Below, piece after piece: positions 30,984 through 40,146 of a stretch of DNA of 40,146 bases (position 1 is the stretch's first letter; every line of letters begins with the position of its first letter). The stretch is from Rodentolepis nana (lineage: Eukaryota > Platyhelminthes > Cestoda > Cyclophyllidea > Hymenolepididae), in NCBI GenBank assembly GCA_900617975.1, contig UZAE01012471.1, positions 1 through 40,146 of the forward strand, read 5' to 3'. The notes under the pieces are model-generated. The model made no database searches. It saw only the letters and a program-made list of their open reading frames with translations, and was not told where the DNA came from. A program made the position numbers and the translations under genes.

Positions 30984-33352
30984 TGAAGAAGCTGTCACTG
31001 AACTCATTGGATAACCAGGCAGTCAATCATCTATCACTATTTCAAGTCCTTGCAAGTCATTTCATTTATAAATTGGAAAAAAATGTTATTCCAGCTTTCT
31101 TTTCCTCTTTCTTGTTTGAGACTGGAAATATAAAAAAACTACCATTTAATATATTTCCTTGAAAATTATAATTTAGAAATTATTCCGTTGAAAAGGGAGA
31201 GAAATTGACGATGACAAGTTTGATTAGAGTGCAACAATAAGGAAGTTGTAAAATGTTGAACATTTATTTAAAAGGAGTTAAATTCCTGCAATGAGACAAA
31301 GTATGGCTTTGACTCCCTCAGTTTATCAAGTATTACTGAAGTCAAGATTCACTTAGTCGCCCAAGCGAGTATTATTAAACGAGGATTGCATAGAAACTTG
31401 AGCCCATGATATCTTCCCTTGTGATAAATCAAGTGGTGTCATGTTTGGCAATGAAAACTTAAAAATGATATTTAACAACCAGGCGCAAAGATAAATTCAT
31501 AGGAAATAAATTTTAGTAAAAACCCAGAGAGTTTCTAACTAAGTTGTATAGGAAGCAATTTTCGTAAGAAAAAAGGAAAATTATTTCTAGCGCAATGCTA
31601 AAAATAATTTAGGGCATTTTAAATCGCATGGAGAATTCGTTCGTCACTTGCATTTTTGACAACTTTTCACTCTTAGGCGTAGAAGGCGAAAAATGTGAAG
31701 CATATAGCTGAAAGCCTGCCTGCCTGTTCGACATGACTTTCCAATGCTATTTTAAATTTCGAGTAAAGATAATCTTGAAGTCATTGTAATTTCGGAGGAA
31801 ACAAGTTATTAATATTGTCTCCAAAGGAAATGTTTGTAAATAGGCAACATTAAAGGCATCAAGTCAATCTACCCAGTTCGAATAAAGCAAATAAGATAAA
31901 ATGTGCCCATTAACGGTCGGGCCAACCACATGGAACGAAACCCCTCGGGAAAGTTTGTGTTCTTTTTTAGAATAAGGGAATTGGATTAAATTACGGCCTT
32001 TGATTAGATGGCCCTTCAGGAATTGCATCAATACCTACTTTTTGATTGAAACATAATAAAATAGAACCATGGAGGTAAGGAATCCGATTTTCGTCATCTT
32101 GTTAAGTAAGCCGACTTAACCAATGCGATGGTTCATCTATGGGATTAGAATACACAGACAACCACGAGGACTACTTAATCCTGATTATTTAGCTTTAACG
32201 CTTTTAGGACAGTTCCTTAAGATATCAACTTCATGACTACCTCCATATTTGTAGAGGAGATCGTGTTACCAACCCCTTAGTTACAGATGATGTATCGCAA
32301 CGGGGAGCGTAGCTGTCACAAAGGATTCATGAATGATGGCAAGTTTTCATAGGATAAATATGGCATACCCTGCAACAACTTCGTGGGAACGCATCCATAA
32401 GCACCCAGAGATTGAGACAACCCATCTATCTAATGGATACTGGTCATAATGTGAGTTTCACAGTGAATCAACCGAATTTCCTACGTCTATATAGAATTTA
32501 TGAGAAAAATTTGTTCCTTTATTAGGTGATAACTAACTTACTGCAGTTAACCTAGTAGAAAGTGATTATCAATTACTGATTAGAAATCAAAGTGCATTTA
32601 CGACTACGTGCTTTGTTCCTATCGGGTCAACCTGATGACCCCTATTACCAAATTTTCACATATTCTTATTTTATTTGTTGTCACATTTATTCATACAGAC
32701 GGCATTCCACAATATCGTTATGTCATGCTAACTTGTACCTAGCCATGTGTGTAATTGGCCTATGGTCCATTCATTCAATCGTAGACCTTGTTTCCTTTCC
32801 TTTTCCTTGTTGACGCTTAATTCAATGATCTGGTTATATGTGGTGTCTTAAAGTTAATTATTGCCTTTATATGGCCTTTATAACAATATCCAGACCCTAC
32901 TGATATTCTATTCAGTTCTCTAGACACCCGTTCCAATAATATGTACTGTATTACTTCTAAGACTATTATTGGTGAAGTTTTTGAGGGATATATTTCAAAG
33001 CTCAACACTGGCGTCAAGGTCAATTTGACACCTGGCATGCTTGAATGAACCATTTTTTGTGAAAACTTTGAAATGCAACATTTTAGAAACCAAAAGGAAG
33101 CAACATTCTGCTAAAATAGTGTTGATCTTTTAAAATTAACACTTTTAATTAGCGAACAAGTAAACTCTGTTCTTAATGAGGGGAGGGGCTTATCAGGTAA
33201 TACAAATTGAAATGGAAACAGAACAAAACAAAAAAAACACCAGCAATAAATGAACGATATGAAAACAAAAGGCAAAAATGTGGGCAATACGATCACGCTG
33301 CAGATATTTAAGAGATACTCATTAAATAAGTCCTTGTGGGCTGATAGTTTGT

Positions 33353-33390
33353 GGGGGGGGGGGGGGGNGTTTTGGGGGGGGGGGGGGGGG
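33353..33390 (+). repeat. Two long poly(G) runs flanking an N
   Basis: 15 Gs (33353-33367), an N, GTTTT, then 17 Gs (33374-33390). The interruption by N suggests that consensus calling failed inside the homopolymer. The tract may be longer than shown. Confidence 0.9.
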
Positions 33391-33544
33391 TTATGCCTAG
33401 TGCATCCGCGCTTTGGAAAACGAAGGGTTGCTGTTGGCCATTAAATCCAACTTCATAGGCAGAGTGTATTGCAGTTATGTCAAAAAAGGTTTATGACGGA
33501 TCAAATATACGACATTTGGTAAAAGAGAAGAATATTGGCATGGC

Positions 33545-33557
33545 GGGGGGGGGGGGG
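33545..33557 (+). repeat. Poly(G) run, 13 bases
   Basis: A second G homopolymer 155 bases after the N-interrupted G tract, followed by TTTTATGC. Both tracts are followed by TTATGC or TTTTATGC and then by a similar stretch (CTAGTGCATCC versus ACCCACTGATG). This hints at a small local duplication, but the match is too short to be sure. Confidence 0.85.
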
Positions 33558-36500
33558 TTTTATGCACCCACTGATGATTGTGGAAATAAAGTGGCAATAG
33601 AATAGTCTAGGAATTTGCCGTAATCTTTTAGAACTAACAATCTAAATGTGTTGAAACAAAGATATTTGAATTCACGCCAGTTTCTGAGGTCCTTAGGACC
33701 AAATTAACCTTATGGGAGCATGATAGATGTGGTTATTTGGATGAATATTGCAATGTAGGAATAATAAATTAGATTTGGATCAGCAACAAATAGTACCCTA
33801 ACAGTATCCGATCATCACTGAGAAAACTATAAACATTGCTCGCAACAATAATGACATTTTACGAATGAGATAAACATAAAGATTCCTCACTGTTAATAAT
33901 AAGTTAAACTGAGCCATTTAAAACACGGAATGTATAGACGAAAGGCTCTTAGAGGATAATCTAAAAATGAGCATATTTATCGTTATAGGTGAAGTTAATC
34001 ATATTTCACTGGGATCGATTTAGTCCCTTTAAATAAAATCAGTGACATGGACTCGATAATTTTCATCAAAAAACTCGCTCAAATTGACTTTAAACAGTTT
34101 TAACTCGTTTGTAAGTTAAATCAAAACTGGAACGAAAGTTTAAATAGGCATAATATAAGTTCAAAATGGGAAGAACAGCCTATCAAACTGATTCGTTATA
34201 AGAATTACATTTTAATCATTTTAAAATGACAAATACTAAAAATCCAGCTTTCATTGTAAAAATCTTAGCAAAGTGAATTTTATGTTGTACTGTTTGAGAA
34301 TGTCTGCCGTTGAAAATGTCGATCGCATTAACTTCCCAACAAAATTTAATATTCATTAAAAGTCGTTAATCTCCTAGATCAATAATATCTCACTTCTCAT
34401 CTTTTATGATCAAGAAGTCGAATTATTTGTTGACTTGCTTCAATTACTTGAGAAATTGAGGTTGTTTTGGATGAGATTATGGCCAAACCTGAATGGTCTA
34501 ACAGAAAACTCATTGAAATAAAGTTTGATTTTATATGATCAGCGAACGTTCATTTATGTTGGTCGAAACTAGAAGCCCTTAACTACAATTCTCGGAAGTC
34601 CTAATTTCACAACATCTTTGTTAAATATCGTTTTGTCTTTTAACTTCGAGGCAGGTTATCTAGTTAGCATCGTTTGCTATAGACTGCAATGGGAGAAGGA
34701 TTGTAAATTGAGTGAAAAAGGCGTTAAATTGGTGCCAAAACCGAAACACCAGAAGGATGAGCACAGCTCGTATTCTGGCCAATCAGCTGTAAGAGTAGAG
34801 CTGAATCACTGGCTACAACTGCTACTGCAGAAAACGGAAATGCCTCGCCCAAGTTTGGAGTGAGAGCGAGAAGGGGGAAGGGTGGGTGAGCAGTGTTTGC
34901 AGTACAAATGGATGTTGCCTGCCCGTTGCTCCCACTGTTATTGTAATAACATCCTGCATAATTCATATACTACACTGACTTTTCATACTCATATACCAGT
35001 AATGTGGGTTGGTTTTCAGCCTACTGCAAATCTCAGAAAATGCCACCGTAAAAGTGGGAATATACGCGATTCCGTTGAAGGTACTGACAACATTGGTTGC
35101 GCACTAGTGGTACAGCACTGAACACGATTTGGATCGATCATGGTCAAACAACGATCAAATGAACTCATTAACTGAGGCAGGAACTTTCTAGGTTGCTAGA
35201 TGTGGGGAACTATTGGTCAATCAATAGAAGAGTAATGCTAACCAGAGTGTTAAGTCATGTGCTCATGTGGAGGTTAGAGTGTAAGTAAACAGTGTGCAGT
35301 CGGGTCAACGGTGCCTTTTAAATGAAAAAGAAGGCAGGAAGAAGGAAAAAAGACAGCATTTACTGTTCTTTCAATTTCCCACCGAATATCTACAATGATG
35401 GTGCCTTTTAGATATTTATTTTTAATCCTTCCCCATGATGTCAGGTTATACCTTCTATTCGAGTCGTCCTGAGCAGTATTGACTAAAAATGGGTCAAGGT
35501 CGTCTTGTATCACCCTGGGCGCCAATAGGCAGTTATTATTTGCTCATGATTAAGGATTCTTATTTGAGATTTAGTAAATCAGGATATTTGAAATCATGGT
35601 CTATATCCTGTCCACGACCTTTAGTTAGGTACAATTTTGATACACACACATGGCTTGGAAGACAAGAGGGATAGAGGCTTATTCAAACCGGATGTTGCAA
35701 TAAATGGAATGTTCTAGAACTGCCAGAAACAATGCGAATTCGGAGAAAAAAACAAAACTCTAAGGCTGTGTAGTAAGGGAATTTCTAATAAAACATTTTT
35801 TCTTTAATTAAATTTTATGGATTAACTTAACTATTTTACCATATTTAGACGATGTAGAGCAAATCACATTTCTCAATCACTTGAAAACAAAATGATTTGC
35901 GATGGTAGAACTGACCAACAGGGCGATCCAGGTGAAGGTTAATGAAAGTGAAATTTCGGAGTGTAAAATATCGCGCAATTTAAAACCGAGAGTCAAATGG
36001 TTAACTAAACTTTACTAAATCGCACTTCCTGTTTATTTCGTTAGAATATTCCTAGAATTTAAATGTCAATCAATTTATATCACTTTGTCACAATTAAAAA
36101 ATTACAAATTGTCTCTACCTTTCAGTGGGTTCCGATTGTCTAACTAGGCAATGCTAATTTATTTTGAAAGTGTCTACTCTCCCTCAATGTCTAGTTTTGC
36201 TTCGTCCAGGAAACAACCTTGTTGAAACGTAAATCTACTGCAAATTACAAGGTTGAATTTGCTGTTTATGAAAATTGAAATCTTGTACAGATAGGCTTAT
36301 AACGACGTGTGTATTAAACTCCTTAATTACTTACCTTAAAAGGCACTTGGTTTGCATGTCATTGTATTAGACATGCGATATCTTAATTCATATTGACTTT
36401 AAAATAAACCAACCTACTTATTGTAGGCAGGCGGACTTGAAATGGCGTGTTTTGTAATAATCAAGTGCATATATATACAGTCGCATTAGATAGCACAATT

Positions 36501-37840
36501 GAGTAGAGACCAGCGCTGTTTAAGTATTTGCAAATAAAGAACCGATTTATGTGCTGCGATCTCGAGGCACACAATTTGTCGCCTTGTAAGGAATATTAAT
36601 GAGCAAAAGGACTAATGACAAGTCACTTGTGTGGCTTTCACGTACAACTGGTTTTGCAGTCGGGAATAAAATAGCCAATTACCCCTTTCCGCTTTACAAG
36701 TGTTCTGTTCTTAAGTGTTCAAACACTTACGGAAATACGGCCGTTAGGAGAGAAGCAAAAATACTGTTCAAAGACCCAATCCAACACACTTGATTTCGTT
36801 GTCTGGTCCGTGGTAGCCTAAGTTCTTTCTCAGAAATTCTATTGATCCCTATTATGTTGGAAAATCTACTTGAAAATCTAATTTTAGCTTCAAGAAGAAG
36901 CAAATAGGTGAAGGCATATAGCCTGAAATCGGAAAAATGAGATCATAAAACACGTCGCAGGAAAAAGAATAACTGGAAGAATCGACTGCTCATGTAAAGT
37001 AGGGCTCTTTGACAACAAGATTGTATTTTCAAATTGTACACGGCCACAACTGTTTTTCCTAAAATCGTTGCAAATTGAAATTCTAATTTATCGTGAGCAT
37101 TAGTAATAATATCTGAACGTCCTCTATATCATTTTAATCTTTTTAAAAAGTATTTCCTTCATATAATGGTAATTATTATCACAGGTACTTACAAAAAAAT
37201 TCACTTAGATTTAGACCGGAAACTCAAAACAGTCCATGTTTAAATCGGAATTATTTCGAAAATCTGTACTCTCAAGGGTTCATGAATAATATGCTAGTAA
37301 GATTGAACTAACCCGAAAGTAAATGGTCTTGTGATTCATAAAGATCGAAAACGTTAGGAACATTCATTTTCAACTTCCCATCTTGTTTAAAAATAGAAAT
37401 AAATCAATGAAATTATGGTGTAAATGTATAAATTCAATCCGTTGTTTGCACAAGTACTTCAAAAAATACAGTTACATTGAGTAAATCATCGTTGACATTT
37501 TCATGTACAGATTTTAGCCACAAAAATAATTTGAATCGATATTCGAATGTCACTCTCTTTTGTCTATCTCAATAATTTGCTTGAACTCCCATAGGCTAAT
37601 GTAATTTATCTTTATGACCTACAAAAAAATTAAGTGCCAATATTATCAAATTAATGGCTACGCAAAAATTAATTAAGTAATTAAAAGGAATACATTTATT
37701 GCAAAATAGATATTGTGCGTTTTCAGAGACTGCAATTTAATTTATTCATTATATGTAAAAAAATAGTATATTTATAAGAGAACGATATATGGCATCCATC
37801 CCTTGATTCAAATTAAAGATAAAATCACTTAACGGCTTAC

Positions 37841-37988
37841 CAAATGACCGATTTCTTTCATTATTGTCATAATTCCATTCTTCAGTGGCAGAAACGTGAT
37901 GACGGTAACCACGGCGTCTAACGCTACCTTCAGGAATATCCAGGGGGTGGGCTGGATAACTTTTTGATGATCTAAACATTACCAACCT
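37841..37988 (-). CDS. AJM1: AJM1 upstream coding exon
   Basis: The donor G|GTAAGC at 37841 is in phase 1 and joins the large terminal exon at 29532 without breaking the frame. The peptide includes SYPAHPLDIPEG, RRRGYRHHVSATEEW and NYDNNERNRSF. Its left limit is uncertain. Acceptors exist at 37989 (phase 0) and further out at 38010, but neither matches the phase-1 donor of the exon at 39391. The exon could therefore be a first coding exon using the ATG at 37977-37979, preceded by the CCAAT cluster at 38048-38098, or another exon may lie between. Confidence 0.65.
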
Positions 37989-39390
37989 CTTAAATAATGC
38001 CGGATTAATCTAATGCCAGTCATAATAACATATGATCCAAAACTCCCATTGGCTGATGAATGCCATTGGTTGTTTGTGCTTAGCTCACCACTGATTGGCT
38101 GACCACTTTGAATAACAGCTTTCTTATATAAATCGAAAACGAAAATGTAGTTGAACAAATTTTTTTCAGACCAGAATAATTTGACAAATATTTCTTAAAA
38201 ATGTCACAAAACGTACAAAATTCGCTGTCTATATAACTAGAAGTGTACAATCCAGTCTGATTTAAATAGAAATTGAGGGCAATATTCTAAATTTACCTTT
38301 TAAAAGAGTCTATGGGGCTAGATTAAATTTGAATGTCTTAGTTGATGTTTAGGAACATAAATCATAGTAATGCTATCAACTTTTCCGCAGGCTTAAACGA
38401 AGTAAAATTATTCCTTTTTAATTGGTAATTTAAGTTTTCTCAAAGACTATCGGTATGACATAGATAATTTAGACCTTACAAGTATGAATGAGAATGTAGG
38501 TTGGGAAATTTGCACTAATCGATTCTATAATTAGAGTGATCATGGATTTTGGACATATAAAATGATCGTGCCAACTGAATGTACTTGCATGAAGAAAATT
38601 GAATTAAATTATCCTAGAAATCTCTGTATATGGTTATAAGGAGCACTAATGAATTCAAATGTCCTGGTACTCGATGATTTTAGAATATAACGATATGTCT
38701 GAATGGTAACTTCGATCCTGAAATGAATCTCATGGAGCCTAAAAGGAGTAAAATATCAAATTCTGAATGGTTCGAAGGAGTGCCAGAGATTTATTCAAGG
38801 ATGCAAGCAGCTAGTATGTGCTCTCCAATCTGCGTTTGACATGAAGTGGGGAAGAAATCCAATTACCTGGATCGGATTTCCTTCTTCTAGCTGTCAAATG
38901 GAATGTTGTAAAGCACTATGGGCACTTAACTTACGCTAATTTGCTAAATAGGCGTAAAAGTACTTGAATTATTCATTTATTGTTCGAATAACCACTCACA
39001 ATCATTATAATTCCATACACTGAAATGGTTTTTGACACCTTTTATTTACAAAATTAAAATACAAAATAAGCCAACAAGTAATGAGTTTCCGCTTAAGCTA
39101 TTTATTGCTTTAGTTCACTAACCAATTAGGTCGTTATAATTAAAAATTATATTTAAATAGTGGTTATAATTAAATAGTTCTCAAACTGTGCCAATCCTGA
39201 ACCGAGAAAATCGTTTCGTAGTTCAGTAATCTCTATCTTAATGAGCAATGAACCAGTGTGAACGAGTATTCAAAGCATTGATGTGCGTCGAAATTAATTC
39301 TTCATTATCGACTCTTTGATGAGCAAAATAAACTGAATGGCAGATCTCGTTTTAAAATATCATCCATTCACTGCATAGTTAATGACTTAC
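37989..39390. other. Region between AJM1 upstream exons
   Basis: Its start holds a CCAAT-box cluster (38048-38098) and a TATA-like box (38125-38132). The rest is AT-rich with no exon that I can support. A small exon bridging the phase mismatch between 39391 and 37988 could be hidden here. Confidence 0.5.
38048..38132. promoter_or_regulatory. Cluster of three CCAAT boxes with a TATA-like element
   Basis: ATTGG (CCAAT on the - strand) occurs at 38048-38052, 38065-38069 and 38094-38098, the first and third within CAGCCAAT contexts. TATATAAA lies at 38125-38132. Clusters of NF-Y sites mark promoters, often bidirectional ones. Read on the - strand they lie 60-120 bases upstream of the 37.98-kb AJM1 exon. 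Read on the + strand, the TATA box is correctly downstream of them, but no + strand gene follows. Confidence 0.4.
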
Positions 39391-39835
39391 TGTTATCGAT
39401 TAATTTTCTTTCTCCATTATTTTGAGATGCCTCAAAACCATTTGACGACTTTGATTTGAATGAGGATTCCACTTGAATTTCATTTGACTCAATCAGGCCT
39501 TCATCTCCTGATTTATTGCCATTTAGTTCATCCATATCATCGTCGTTATAGTGAATAACAATGTCTTCAAGCCCAGTGGGTGAGTCGAGACTGTTTGAGA
39601 GACAGCTGGCTTCCTCAATGCAGGACAACTGAATGGGTCGTGGTGGACCTTCGTAACAAAACACGATAGAATCGGAATTCATTACACTGCCCGTACCCGT
39701 ATCATAAACGGCCTCCTCACATGTCGATGAGGAAGACGTATCCAAATCATCGAAGTCCTCTTCTTCGACTTCTTCTTCACTAGAAGTCTCTTCTTCTGGT
39801 TGTCTCCTTCGAAGAGCGCGTCGCTTAACTGGTTT
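39391..39835 (-). CDS. Acidic exon, probable 5' part of the AJM1 gene
   Basis: An exon with acceptor AAAATAG (ending 39836) and donor A|GTAAGT (39391/39390), 148 codons. It begins KPVKRRALRRRQPEEE, then runs through an acidic stretch (SSEEEVEEEDFDDLD), then SIVFCYEGPPRPIQL and LEDIVIHYNDDDMDE. Splice sites and composition support real coding. Membership in the AJM1 gene is inferred from strand and proximity. It ends in phase 1, whereas the visible acceptors of the 37.9-kb exon need phase 0 or 2, so a missing exon or alternative transcripts must be assumed. No domain is recognised. Confidence 0.6.
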
Positions 39836-40146
39836 CTATTTTATAAATAGCTATTTTAAAATCGACTCCCATTTTAAAAATGTTATTTAAAATAAATTAA
39901 GCTTACTAACAAAATTTCAGTAGAAATCTATATTCCAATAAAATAATATCAGATTTAGAAATAGTATTTCGAGGTGCTGGAAGGTGAGATGGTTGGATTG
40001 GAATAAAATAAACAGTTACTCATAACTTCAGAAAAATGTCTTGATCATTCACTACGGAACCAAAAAAACGCGTAGAGTGCATCACTTCAAGAAAAAATGC
40101 ATGCTACCGCGTTTCATGCCTACCTTTACACCCACTAACCCCCCCC
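39836..40146. other. Intron or upstream region at the window edge, ending in a C run
   Basis: AT-rich sequence precedes (on the - strand) the acceptor of the 39835 exon. Since the exon opens without a start codon at its border, the gene must continue beyond the window. The last seven bases are ACCCCCC, another C run. Confidence 0.55.

Larger units (their letters stand above)
29533..37840 (-). other. Large AJM1 intron, 8.3 kb
   Basis: Donor TTTG|GTAAGC at 37841/37840 and acceptor TTTTAG|AT at 29533/29532, both phase 1, joining into ...RSFD-SANY.... It contains family B copy 2 (30757-30983), poly(G) runs with an N (33353-33390) and another G run (33545-33557). An open frame near 29684-29990 is discussed in the findings. 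A somewhat GC-richer patch at about 34720-34900 has no clear coding signal. No nested gene is established. Confidence 0.7.

Noticed and set aside
34618..35121. Overlapping open frames on both strands
   Set aside because: No family resemblance, no matching splice sites, and low-complexity alanine/valine or lysine content; they lie in the AJM1 intron.

Overview
This window is nuclear DNA from a eukaryote, most likely a parasitic flatworm and probably a tapeworm. It is AT-rich and intron-rich. Several introns are only 28-35 bases long, which fits flatworms, where very short introns are common. The species assignment is an inference from gene structure and protein divergence, not from a marker gene.

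Five conserved animal genes can be read. (1) EPS8-like signalling adaptor, + strand, about 8897-15833, at least 9 exons, PTB domain at the start and SH3 domain at the very end. (2) SREK1-like splicing regulator, - strand, 16882-19743, 5 exons, two RRMs and an RS tail. (3) Histone stem-loop binding protein SLBP, + strand, 21089-22503, 7 exons, with a textbook RNA-binding domain. (4) RER1, - strand, 22850-23572, 6 exons of 60-136 bases joined by introns of 28-35 bases; no exon is long enough to stand out as an open reading frame. (5) AJM1 (apical junction component 1 homologue), - strand, a 3.4-kb terminal exon at 26150-29532 plus upstream exons near 37.9 kb and probably 39.4-39.8 kb. EPS8 and SREK1 are tail to tail, SREK1 and SLBP head to head, and SLBP and RER1 tail to tail with separate poly(A) signals about 60 bases apart.

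The first 8 kb holds no recognised gene. It is dominated by copies of an unclassified interspersed repeat of about 300-330 bp (family A). One copy has a clean 14-bp target-site duplication. The same stretch contains two probable scaffold assembly errors. At each one, an N-bounded fragment sits between two exact copies of the same sequence (72 bp at 2943-3014 / 4924-4995; 618 bp at 5613-6230 / 6458-7075). A second repeat family of about 226 bp (family B) has two copies, both antisense inside introns of SREK1 and AJM1. Long G or C homopolymers recur. Two of the six Ns lie inside them, and the window itself ends in a C run.

The genes do not form a pathway. They cover signalling and actin (EPS8), splicing (SREK1), histone mRNA processing (SLBP), ER/Golgi retrieval (RER1) and epithelial junctions (AJM1). 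I see no clear novel system. The most useful observations are the unmarked RER1 gene with near-minimal introns, the EPS8 protein that stops right after its SH3 domain, the probable misassemblies, a candidate 5' extension of SREK1, and a CCAAT-box cluster upstream of an internal AJM1 exon.
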